Of a stretch of 64,000 bases of DNA, positions 41,087 to 48,894 are shown piece by piece (position 1 is the stretch's first letter; each line of letters opens with the position of its first letter). The stretch comes from Candidatus Saccharibacteria bacterium 49-20. GTDB lineage: Bacteria; Patescibacteriota; Saccharimonadia; Saccharimonadales; Saccharimonadaceae. The position numbers and the translations under genes are program-made. Under the pieces are notes generated by a model that saw only the letters and a list, made by a program, of their open reading frames with translations, was not told the origin of the DNA and made no database searches. The stretch lies in contig MKSN01000001.1 in NCBI GenBank assembly GCA_001897295.1, positions 327,892 through 391,891 on the forward strand. The letters are read 5' to 3'.

Positions 41087-42547
41087 GTGTCTCAGGCGCT
41101 CTATAGGAAATATAGAAGTAAGTCATTGGCTGACGTGGTTGGCCAAGATCACATCACTGATATTCTTTCTCGTGCACTAAAATCTGGGCGCATTGCGCAT
41201 GCGTATCTCTTTACTGGCCCGCGTGGTGTTGGTAAGACCTCAATTGCTCGTATTTTAGCGCATGAAATCAACCAACTTCCGTACGACGAAGAATCAAATC
41301 ACCTCGATATTATTGAAATTGACGCCGCGAGTAACAACGGCGTTGAAGATGTGCGCGACCTACGCGAAAAGGTGCAAATCGCACCTGTTTCTGCGGCGAA
41401 GAAAATCTACATCATCGACGAGGTGCACATGCTTTCGAAGCCCGCATTTAACGCACTCCTCAAGACGCTCGAGGAGCCGCCTGAGCACATTGTGTTTATT
41501 CTTGCGACAACCGACGTCGAAAAACTTCCGGCGACAATTATTAGCCGTACGCAGCGCTATGGCTTCCGCGCCATCACCCGCGAAGACGCAGTCAAGCACC
41601 TCCAGCACATTGCAAAGGAAGAAAAACTCAAGATTTCCGATGACGCACTCAAGCTTATTGCTGAGCGTGGTGACGGAAGTTTTCGCGATAGCATCAGCCT
41701 GCTTGATCAGCTTTCAAGCCTGGCAGACGAAAAAGACGGCATCACTGCGGCCTTAATTGAAACCTCTCTGGGTCTTGCGCCGGCAACAATTATTGATTCA
41801 CTTCTAAGCGCGGTTGATAGCCACGATATTGCAACGATTGCACAGACCCTCACCAAAACCGAAGCTGATGGCATCAGCCCAATCGTCCTTAACGACCAAC
41901 TCACCAAAACACTTCGTGACCTTGCGCCAACTAAGCCGCAGCTTCTGCCGCTTCTTGATGCACTGCTTGACGTCCCAAAATCGACTCAACCAGGTATTAA
42001 GCTACTAAGCGTCCTTGGAAGTGCTGCACTCGAGCATAAACCACGAAGCGCCGCGCTTGCCACGCCAGTACTCGAAGTATCAGCGACGATCGAAGAGCTT
42101 ACCAAGCAGGCGACAAAACCTGCACCAAAAATGGCCGAAACTCCAAAACATGTGGCCCCTGCGCCCGCTACTGCACAGCCCGAATCAACGACCGAATCCG
42201 CTCCTGTTGCCACTAAGCCGCTTACCGAATACGTCGGTGATTTCGAATGGGCTAATCTCGTTGCGCACACAAAAGAACATTTCACCGCACTCTACAGCCT
42301 GCTTTCAAAGTGTGACCATGCACTCGATGGCGACGAACTTATCATTTACGCGGTCAATGCCTTTTATAAGAAAAAGCTCGACGACGCAAAGTACCAACCC
42401 CACCTCTATGAATCCGTCAAAGCGGTCGGTGGTTCTACACTTACTATCAACACCATTCCCACAAGGGCGCCTATTCAAGACTCGCAAGCCGCAGCCATAG
42501 CTGATATTATGGGCGGTGGAATAGAGGTGTCGCCAGAAGCAGCATAA
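41087..42547 (+). CDS. dnaX: DNA polymerase III gamma/tau subunit, zinc module deleted
   Basis: Clamp-loader ATPase, 486 residues. Start LYRKYRSKSLADVVGQDHI, Walker A GPRGVGKTS at 44-52, DEVHMLSKPAFNALLKTLEE near 109, sensor 1 LATTDVEKLPATIISR near 140. Between the Walker A helix and DIIEIDAASNNGVEDVRDL the usual CxxC/CxxC zinc module is absent: only INQLPYDEESNH remains. Residues about 340-400 are a Pro/Ala/Thr-rich linker, followed by a C-terminal domain (domain V-like). GTG start behind AAAAAGGGG. About 40 bp separate it from dnaB. Confidence 0.9.
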   Translation: MSQALYRKYRSKSLADVVGQDHITDILSRALKSGRIAHAYLFTGPRGVGKTSIARILAHEINQLPYDEESNHLDIIEIDAASNNGVEDVRDLREKVQIAPVSAAKKIYIIDEVHMLSKPAFNALLKTLEEPPEHIVFILATTDVEKLPATIISRTQRYGFRAITREDAVKHLQHIAKEEKLKISDDALKLIAERGDGSFRDSISLLDQLSSLADEKDGITAALIETSLGLAPATIIDSLLSAVDSHDIATIAQTLTKTEADGISPIVLNDQLTKTLRDLAPTKPQLLPLLDALLDVPKSTQPGIKLLSVLGSAALEHKPRSAALATPVLEVSATIEELTKQATKPAPKMAETPKHVAPAPATAQPESTTESAPVATKPLTEYVGDFEWANLVAHTKEHFTALYSLLSKCDHALDGDELIIYAVNAFYKKKLDDAKYQPHLYESVKAVGGSTLTINTIPTRAPIQDSQAAAIADIMGGGIEVSPEAA

Positions 42548-42586
42548 TGCTGTCGCTTGCCACCTCGTATATAATAAGAGGGAACT

Positions 42587-43960
42587 ATGGCAGACAAGCC
42601 CGAATATAAATCGAAATCAAAATCTGTGTCGGCGGCAAAAGTGCCCCCACAGAACGTTGACGCCGAGATGAGTCTTCTCGGTGCTGTATTGATTGACGAA
42701 GAAGTGCTGGCTGACATCACCGAACACGTAAAGCCAAAAGATTTTTATGATAAGCGTCACGGCATGATTTATGACGGCATCATGCGCCTGTACGAGAAAA
42801 ACAAGCCAGTCGACCTCCTTACTCTTACCGACGAGCTCAAACGAAAGAACGAACTCGATGAAATCGGTGGCTCAGCCTACCTTACCGAGCTAACAAACTA
42901 TGTACCGACCGCCGCGCACGCCGAAAGCTACGCAGAAATCGTGGCACAAAAAGCAGTGCGTCGCCGTCTTATTAAAGCCAGTGGCGAGATCTCAGAACTA
43001 GGCTACGACGAAGCAACCTCGACTCAAGAACTGCTTCAACAAGCTGAAGCTGAGCTTTTTGCCGTCAGTGACCAATCGCTCAAGCAAGACCTCACTAGCC
43101 TTGAAAGTATTTTGACCGATAGCTTTGACCGCCTCGAAGAGTTGCACCGTAACAAGGGGCAACTGCGTGGTGTGCGCACCGGCTACCGTGACCTCGACAA
43201 TATGACAGCTGGGCTCCAACGAAGTGACCTGATTATTCTAGCGGCGCGTCCTGCGATGGGTAAGACTACCCTTGTGACGAACCTGATGTATAACGTAGCG
43301 ACCATTGCCAAGCAGTCAGTGCTGTTCTTTAGCCTTGAGATGAGTAAAGAGCAGCTTGTCGACCGTATGTTGGCCGACGCATCAGGTGTGGACTCTTGGA
43401 ATATTCGTACGGGTAACCTTTCTGATGAAGACTTCAGTAAGCTTTCTGAAGCTATGGGTGAGATGGCCGAAGCACCAATCTTTATCGATGACACGCCTGG
43501 GCTTAGCGTGCTTGAAATGCGTACCAAGGCGCGCCGCGCTGCGCACGACCAGCCGCTTGGGCTTATCATCATCGACTACCTCCAGCTGATGCAGGGAAGT
43601 GGTCGTAACGACGGAAACCGCGTGCAAGAAGTGAGTGAGATTTCTCGTGGACTTAAGCTGATTGCGCGTGAACTAAACGTTCCAGTGATTGCACTCAGTC
43701 AGCTCAGCCGTACCGTTGAAAACCGTTCTCCACAAATTCCACAACTGGCCGACCTTCGCGAATCAGGTTCGATCGAGCAGGACGCCGACATCGTGATGTT
43801 CATCTACCGCGAGGCCTACTACAACCCAGAGACAGAGCGAGAGAACATTACCGACCTTATTATCGCCAAGCACCGTAACGGGCCTGTTGGAAAAGTCGAA
43901 CTTTACTTCCACCCAGAGCGACTTCGCTTTATGTCACTCGACCGTCAGCACGACTCATAG
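42587..43960 (+). CDS. dnaB: Replicative DNA helicase DnaB
   Basis: Hexameric 5'-3' helicase, 457 residues. N-terminal domain begins VPPQNVDAEMSLLGAVLID near 19. RecA-like domain has Walker A ARPAMGKTT near 219, Walker B LIIIDYLQLMQG near 326 and the Arg-finger region KHRNGPVGKVELYFHPE near 428. Length and motifs are normal. TATAAT at 42570-42575 leaves about 5 nt before the ATG. It follows dnaX, linking two fork components. Confidence 0.94.
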   Translation: MADKPEYKSKSKSVSAAKVPPQNVDAEMSLLGAVLIDEEVLADITEHVKPKDFYDKRHGMIYDGIMRLYEKNKPVDLLTLTDELKRKNELDEIGGSAYLTELTNYVPTAAHAESYAEIVAQKAVRRRLIKASGEISELGYDEATSTQELLQQAEAELFAVSDQSLKQDLTSLESILTDSFDRLEELHRNKGQLRGVRTGYRDLDNMTAGLQRSDLIILAARPAMGKTTLVTNLMYNVATIAKQSVLFFSLEMSKEQLVDRMLADASGVDSWNIRTGNLSDEDFSKLSEAMGEMAEAPIFIDDTPGLSVLEMRTKARRAAHDQPLGLIIIDYLQLMQGSGRNDGNRVQEVSEISRGLKLIARELNVPVIALSQLSRTVENRSPQIPQLADLRESGSIEQDADIVMFIYREAYYNPETERENITDLIIAKHRNGPVGKVELYFHPERLRFMSLDRQHDS

Positions 43961-43984
43961 ACGTGCTACAATAAGGGTAACGTT

Positions 43985-45415
43985 ATGGCTGTACGTGATT
44001 TTTCAAATTACTTCCTCTATCGATGGCGTTACGTCATCGGCTACACCGCGATCGGGCTTCTGCTTGCGGGGCTGTTGCTTTTCGCAGGACTCTATCTTCC
44101 TGGAGGCCTTTCAAACGCCGAGATGAACTCGGTTGTACGTAGTGCATCGCTCTCATTAAGCGACCCAAGTACTCTTGCGATACCTAATCTGCCGTATTAT
44201 GCATTCCAATCGGCTATTTTCTCTATGTTTGGGGCAAGTATCTTTACCATTAAGCTACCGTCACTGATTCTTGCACTGTTTACCGCCGTTGGCTTCGTAT
44301 TACTGCTACGACGATGGTTCAAACCAAACATCGCAGTGCTCGCGTCACTGATTGCAATCTCTACCGGCCAATTCCTCTTCATCGCACAATCGGGTACGCC
44401 AAGTATTATGTACTTGTTCTGGCCAGTGCTCTTGCTCCTTCTTGGTACACAGGTCACACGCGTCAAAAAGTTCCGCTTCTTGTGGAAAATTCTCTTTGCA
44501 ATTACCGCTGCACTCAGCCTGTACACGCCGCTTGGTATCTATCCACTTATTGCTGTACTCCTTGCGGTCATCTTCCACCCACACCTGCGTAATGCAGTGC
44601 GTCGACTTTCTAAGGTACGGCTTGCGGTTGTAGGAGCTATCTTTATCGTGCTTGTTGCACCGCTCGTCTGGCTCTTGTTTGAAAGTCCATCACTTGGCCT
44701 CACACTCCTTGGTGCGCCAACTACTCGTCCAATCGACTTCGGTGCGAATATGGTTGCCGTGCTCAAACAGTACTTCTTATTCTGGGAACCAAGCGTGACG
44801 GAAGTGATGACACCGGTCTTTGGCCTCGGCTCTGCACTTCTCATCGGCCTTGGGCTCTATAGGCTTATTCGTACCCGCGAAACAACACGTAGCTACTTAA
44901 TTATCTTCTGGATCGTATGTCTTTTGCCGGTACTCATCTTGAACCCGGCGTTCACTTCAGTCATGTTCGTGCCATCAATGCTCATGCTGGCCGCAGGCCT
45001 CACGAGCCTTATCGGGTATTGGTATCGTCTCTTCCCACTCAACCCTTATGCGCGCGTCACTGGATTAATTCCAATTATCATCCTCGTTGTTGCACTTGTG
45101 GCAAGTGGATTGGCACGCTACATCTACGGCTATCACTATAGTCCACAAGTTGCACCGCTTTTCTCGAACGACTTGCGCCTACTTCCAGAAGAGACCACTC
45201 AAATTGTCGTAGGTGAGGACGAGTACAACTTCTATAGCTCCGTTGCGAAATATCGCGATGGATTCGAGGCGGTAAAGACCCCGACAGCCGAAAGTGTCGT
45301 TGTCACGCGTGAGGTGCGCACCGAGATGCCAAGCACCTATCAGGTGACTCGTATCATTACCAATGCGCGCTCGAGCGAAGCAGACCGCCTCTACGTGATG
45401 CAGCGCACCCAGTAG
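43985..45415 (+). CDS. GT-C type membrane glycosyltransferase (ArnT/PMT-like)
   Basis: A 476-residue protein with about ten to eleven hydrophobic helices and a periplasm-facing C-terminal domain of about 85 residues. The first extracytoplasmic loop (GGLSNAEMNSVVRSASLSLS) has the acidic residue expected in GT-C enzymes that use lipid-linked sugars. It may glycosylate surface proteins or lipids. Sequence identity to named families is not obvious. TGC-TACAAT at 43964-43972 gives a leader of about 6 nt. Confidence 0.65.
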   Translation: MAVRDFSNYFLYRWRYVIGYTAIGLLLAGLLLFAGLYLPGGLSNAEMNSVVRSASLSLSDPSTLAIPNLPYYAFQSAIFSMFGASIFTIKLPSLILALFTAVGFVLLLRRWFKPNIAVLASLIAISTGQFLFIAQSGTPSIMYLFWPVLLLLLGTQVTRVKKFRFLWKILFAITAALSLYTPLGIYPLIAVLLAVIFHPHLRNAVRRLSKVRLAVVGAIFIVLVAPLVWLLFESPSLGLTLLGAPTTRPIDFGANMVAVLKQYFLFWEPSVTEVMTPVFGLGSALLIGLGLYRLIRTRETTRSYLIIFWIVCLLPVLILNPAFTSVMFVPSMLMLAAGLTSLIGYWYRLFPLNPYARVTGLIPIIILVVALVASGLARYIYGYHYSPQVAPLFSNDLRLLPEETTQIVVGEDEYNFYSSVAKYRDGFEAVKTPTAESVVVTREVRTEMPSTYQVTRIITNARSSEADRLYVMQRTQ

Positions 45416-45464
45416 ACGACCTCTTGTGGTATACTGGATAAAGTTATAAACGACGGAGGAATAC

Positions 45465-45755
45465 ATGGCTTTTGACCAAATGAAGATGCTGAACAAGCTA
45501 CGTAAAGCGCAAAGCGATCTTAAAAAAGAAATTATCGAAGTTGAAGCGGGCGACGGTGCAGTGGTTGTACAGGTTACCGGTGAACTAAAGGTAAAGAAGA
45601 TCAACATCGACGCAGAACGCGTTGACCTTGAGGACATCGCCGAGCTCGAGCACTGGCTTGAAATCGCAATTCGCGATGGGCTTGCAAAAGCACAAGAAGT
45701 TGCCGCAGAAAAGATGAAGCCACTCATGGGTGGCCTTGGAAACCTTGGTCTTTAG
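45465..45755 (+). CDS. ybaB: YbaB/EbfC nucleoid-associated protein
   Basis: Small DNA-binding dimer of 96 residues with the typical FDQMKMLNKLRKAQSDLKKE helix, the VTGELKVKKINID strand and a helical C-terminus ending MGGLGNLGL. In many bacteria ybaB lies between dnaX and recR; here dnaB and a GT-C gene separate it from dnaX but recR follows. GGAGG precedes the ATG. Confidence 0.9.
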   Translation: MAFDQMKMLNKLRKAQSDLKKEIIEVEAGDGAVVVQVTGELKVKKINIDAERVDLEDIAELEHWLEIAIRDGLAKAQEVAAEKMKPLMGGLGNLGL

Positions 45756-45773
45756 ACCGTAGCGAGTATACAC

Positions 45774-46391
45774 GTGGCGCGCATCTTACCAGTTGCACTG
45801 GAAAAATTAATTGATGAACTCGGCCGGCTGCCTGGAGTAGGGCAGCGTACGGCCGAGCGCTACGCGTATTATCTTTTGCGCGCCGACCAGCGCATTAACG
45901 ACAGCATGGCAACGGCGATTCACGATATTCACGCACGCGTCAAAACATGCCCTGTGACTTTTGCACTGATCGATGGCGACGAAGAGGTTTCATCGCTCTA
46001 CAGCGACCCTTCGCGCGATAAAAAGCTCGTTGCGGTAGTTGAAGAACCACTTGATATCGTTGCACTTGAACGTACCGGGCAATTTAAGGGCACTTACCAT
46101 GTCCTTGGTGGTGCTATGAGCCCGATTGATGGTATCGGTCCTGAACAGCTTCACATTCCAGAACTTATTAACCGTCTTACCGCAGACGGCGTTGAAGAAG
46201 TGATTATTGCCACGAATGCCAGCGTGGAGGGCGAGTCAACCGCGCTCTTTTTGCAAAAACATATTAAAGATGCGGGCATTGAAATTCAAGTCAGTCGCCT
46301 CGCAAGGGGCATCCCGGTGGGCGTAGACCTCGAGTACGCCGATCAAATCACGCTGAGCCATGCGCTCGAAGGACGCCGAATTCTTTCGTAA
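45774..46391 (+). CDS. recR: Recombination mediator RecR, zinc finger lost
   Basis: Ring-forming RecF-pathway protein, 205 residues. HhH segment LPGVGQRTAERYAYYLL near 18, Toprim domain VVEEPLDIVALERTGQFKG and GAMSPIDGIGPEQL near 118. Normal RecR has a C4 zinc finger between them; here one Cys remains (KTCPVTF) and the second pair is replaced by SSLYSDPSRD. GTG start 18 nt after ybaB, so they form an operon. Terminator downstream. Confidence 0.9.
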   Translation: MARILPVALEKLIDELGRLPGVGQRTAERYAYYLLRADQRINDSMATAIHDIHARVKTCPVTFALIDGDEEVSSLYSDPSRDKKLVAVVEEPLDIVALERTGQFKGTYHVLGGAMSPIDGIGPEQLHIPELINRLTADGVEEVIIATNASVEGESTALFLQKHIKDAGIEIQVSRLARGIPVGVDLEYADQITLSHALEGRRILS

Positions 46392-46393
46392 GT

Positions 46394-46420
46394 AAATCCG
46401 CCTCAAGGGGCGGATTTTTT
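46394..46420 (+). terminator. recR terminator
   Basis: AAATCCGCC-TCAAGG-GGCGGATTTTTT. Confidence 0.87.
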
Positions 46421-46435
46421 ATTGCAATTGAAAGA

Positions 46436-46486
46436 GGCCTCGCCCCTTTCATCCAATTACTTGGAATCCAGGGACGAGGCCAAACC
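46436..46486 (-). terminator. GC-rich hairpin after the 46505-47155 gene
   Basis: On the minus strand GGCCTCGTCCC can pair with GGGGCGAGGCC across a roughly 30-nt loop, followed by TCTTTCAATT. Terminator-like. Confidence 0.6.
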
Positions 46487-46504
46487 TCGCACCGGCAGCG
46501 ATGC

Positions 46505-47155
46505 CTACGAGTTCACGATGGGTTCGTGACCGTTGACGTCGCTCTTGTCCTTCAGACGATCCCGCAGGTTCTCCTTGAACGTGTCTCCGACCCGCGTGTC
46601 CGACTCACCGAAGTCGTCGGTGCGGCGGGACATCAGCACGAGATCTGAGAAGATCGTCTCGAAGTGGGGACCCGACAGCGTACGGACGAACCGCGGCGAC
46701 ACCTCGTAGAGATGTGCGACCAGCATGGCATCGTTGACGTGACGCAGCGTCACGCGGTACAGGCGAGCCTTCTGGTTGATGAGCTCGGCCTCGAACGTGT
46801 AGGACGCACGGGGCGACCAATTGAAGTCCTTGACCGAAGCGCGCTCATGGATGAACCGGAAGACCTGACGCGTGTACTTGCGTCGGGTCCGTGCCGGTCG
46901 GTAGTTGCCGTAGATCTCTACCGCCTTGGCGAGGAAGGGGATCGTTCCGGCGGTGAGCACGATGGTCGCGAACAGGCTGAGCCAGTCGAGACGCATGACG
47001 CTCGACGCCATCATCCAGAGCATGGCGATCGTGATGAGCCAGCCGGCACCCTGGGTCAGGATGTAGCGGCGGCGCAAACGACGGTCGGCCTCGCTGAAGG
47101 CGATGAGCTGCGGGCTGTTGCTGTCGTTGGGGGTGGGCGTGATGAGGTGCGACAT
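46505..47155 (-). CDS. GC-rich orphan gene, two-helix membrane protein
   Basis: A 216-residue protein with a short hydrophilic N-terminus, a basic stretch (RRLRRRYILTQG), two membrane helices at about 36-54 and 60-78, and a cytoplasmic-looking C-terminal domain of 135 residues with an RPARTRRKYTRQVF basic entry. Family unknown. AAAGGAG precedes the ATG and the leader is about 60 nt long. Codons are GC-ending. It is divergent from another GC-rich gene with a shared AT-rich promoter region, and both are inserted between recR and the DHH gene. Confidence 0.65.
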   Translation of the reverse strand: MSHLITPTPNDSNSPQLIAFSEADRRLRRRYILTQGAGWLITIAMLWMMASSVMRLDWLSLFATIVLTAGTIPFLAKAVEIYGNYRPARTRRKYTRQVFRFIHERASVKDFNWSPRASYTFEAELINQKARLYRVTLRHVNDAMLVAHLYEVSPRFVRTLSGPHFETIFSDLVLMSRRTDDFGESDTRVGDTFKENLRDRLKDKSDVNGHEPIVNS

Positions 47156-47222
47156 GGCGCACTCCTTTCAATCGAGCCCCGCAGGGCTGCAGGGCGACTA
47201 GCGGAGGTGCGAGTCAACACAT

Positions 47223-47228
47223 ATTATA
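47223..47228 (-). promoter_or_regulatory. Extended -10 of the minus-strand GC-rich gene
   Basis: Minus-strand TGC-TATAAT in a short AT-rich block between two divergent GC-rich genes. Predicted start near 47216. Confidence 0.6.
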
Positions 47229-47285
47229 GCATAAATTATAAAAATAAGCAATATGGTCACGCTTGTGCTCGATTCATAAGCCACC

Positions 47286-47291
47286 TACAAT
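47286..47291 (+). promoter_or_regulatory. -10 of the plus-strand GC-rich gene
   Basis: TACAAT; start near 47298, leaving a 28-nt leader with GAAAGGAG. Confidence 0.5.
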
Positions 47292-47325
47292 ATGTACCAT
47301 CGTCCTACAACCGAAAGGAGACGAT

Positions 47326-47814
47326 ATGCCATTTCACAGCCGTGAACTGGAACTTCTGAAGAACTGGGTGCCGGGGCCGGACTTCGACACCACAACCGAC
47401 AGGCTCCTGCTCTACACGAACTGGAGTCACGTACTGGTGCTTCGCAACATCCCGAACGACGAGGGGAGGGTGCAACTCATCCTTGACCCGGACTTCTTGC
47501 CGGCGAACATGTCGGTCGTTCCATCCGAACTCAAGGTGATCCACGACTTCCACATCCAGGATGACTGGTGGGTCTGCCTGTACGACGGCGAGATGACCTC
47601 GAGTGGTCCCAAGATCGACCTGCAGGCCATCGGCTCGGGATGGTCATGGAACATCCGCACCTCTCTCGGCATCACCAAGATCGAACCCATCGCGCTGGAC
47701 GAGATCGACCACGGCAAGATCAGCACGATCCTCGACGGCATCTACATCTACGCGTTCGACGCCAAGATCCACGATCGGGACTACGACCGCCGGCATGACC
47801 GCGTCAAGGTCTGA
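47326..47814 (+). CDS. GC-rich orphan gene, 162 aa, unknown
   Basis: A 162-residue soluble protein rich in Trp, Asp and Ile (LLLYTNWSHVLVLRNIPND, DDWWVCLYDGEM, GSGWSWNIRTS). It has no recognised motif. The alternating hydrophobic pattern suggests a beta-rich fold. The C-terminus is charged (HDRDYDRRHDRVKV). Start ATG with GAAAGGAG. GC-ending codons dominate. A strong GC-rich hairpin at 47849-47872 follows, immediately before the promoter of the DHH gene. Confidence 0.65.
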   Translation: MPFHSRELELLKNWVPGPDFDTTTDRLLLYTNWSHVLVLRNIPNDEGRVQLILDPDFLPANMSVVPSELKVIHDFHIQDDWWVCLYDGEMTSSGPKIDLQAIGSGWSWNIRTSLGITKIEPIALDEIDHGKISTILDGIYIYAFDAKIHDRDYDRRHDRVKV

Positions 47815-47848
47815 TCAACTTCAACCCACCCTACGGTTGAGGGGCACA

Positions 47849-47875
47849 CGCCCACTCCCGGTCGGGTGGGCGTTT
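47849..47875 (+). terminator. GC-rich hairpin after the 47326 gene
   Basis: CGCCCA...TGGGCG with an inner CCCG-GT-CGGG stem, followed by TTT. Terminator-like. Confidence 0.75.
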
Positions 47876-47879
47876 GCTA

Positions 47880-47888
47880 TGGTAAAAT
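47880..47888 (+). promoter_or_regulatory. Extended -10 (TGG-TAAAAT) of the DHH gene
   Basis: TAAAAT at 47883-47888 gives +1 at 47895; ATG at 47896. Confidence 0.6.
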
Positions 47889-47895
47889 AAATGTA

Positions 47896-48894
47896 ATGTT
47901 TGATTCTATACTCAAGACGCTCAACGAAGCGCAGAAAATTGTTATTATTCAAGCCGAGAATCCAGACGGTGATAGCCTTGGAAGTTCTTTGGCACTCGAA
48001 GAGCTTTTAAGTGAAGCGGGCAAAGACGTGAAGCTCTACTGTGCTATCGATATCCCAAAGTACATGCACTACATCAAAGGCTGGGATCGGGTTGAAAAGG
48101 ACTGGCCGACCGATCGGGAAGTCGCGCTGATTGTCGACACTTCGGCCGAGGCACTCATTCAGCAGGCGCTCGCACAGCCTGGCGTGCGCCACTTCCTCGA
48201 GACCCACCCAGTAATCGTAATTGACCACCACCAAGACGAAGAAGGTGACCTGCCATTTGAAACTATTTCCGTCGTTGATTCTAAGGCTGTCGCTACAAGT
48301 GAAATCCTCTACCGCCTCGCAAAAGAAGCGGGCTGGACAATCACCCCCGAAGCCGCTGAAAGTATGTTTATTTCTATTCAGGCCGACAGTCTTGGCCTTA
48401 CCACGCAGTCAACCACCGCAGATAGCTACCAAGTCGCAGCCGACCTTGTTGCGCTCGGTGCAAACCCGGCCGAAATCGAAGGCCGTCGACGTGAATATAT
48501 GAAGAAGCCGGCTGACATTCTTGAATACAAGGGTAAGCTTATCGAGCGTATTGAATACCTACTCGACGGGAAACTCGCGACCGTGCACATTCCATGGGAT
48601 GACATTCAAGAATACAGCGACCGCTACAACCCAAGCGTCCTTGTACTCGAAGAGATGCGCATGGTTGATACCGTGCAAGTCGCAGTTGCGATTAAAACCT
48701 ATCCCGACGGAAAACTTACCGGTAAGATTCGCGTCAACGCGCCCGTTGCCGATCAAATTGCCGGCTACTTTGGGGGCGGTGGACACGAATACGCCGCAGG
48801 CTTCAAAGTGTTCGAAAACTATGACACAATTATTCAAGAACTAGTAACCGCAACGGATAAGGCATTAACCGACTATGAGTCTTCAATTTCATAA
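47896..48894 (+). CDS. nrnA: DHH/DHHA1 phosphoesterase (NrnA-like)
   Basis: Mn2+-dependent phosphoesterase of 332 residues that degrades oligoribonucleotides or cyclic-dinucleotide products, or dephosphorylates pAp. Motifs: ENPDGDSLGSSLAL near 20, VDTSAE near 83, the DHH triad in VIVIDHHQDEEGD near 112, and the DHHA1 substrate loop FGGGGHEYAAGFKV near 299. Leaderless start at 47896. Its last 20 nt overlap the start of cysS. Confidence 0.85.
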   Translation: MFDSILKTLNEAQKIVIIQAENPDGDSLGSSLALEELLSEAGKDVKLYCAIDIPKYMHYIKGWDRVEKDWPTDREVALIVDTSAEALIQQALAQPGVRHFLETHPVIVIDHHQDEEGDLPFETISVVDSKAVATSEILYRLAKEAGWTITPEAAESMFISIQADSLGLTTQSTTADSYQVAADLVALGANPAEIEGRRREYMKKPADILEYKGKLIERIEYLLDGKLATVHIPWDDIQEYSDRYNPSVLVLEEMRMVDTVQVAVAIKTYPDGKLTGKIRVNAPVADQIAGYFGGGGHEYAAGFKVFENYDTIIQELVTATDKALTDYESSIS

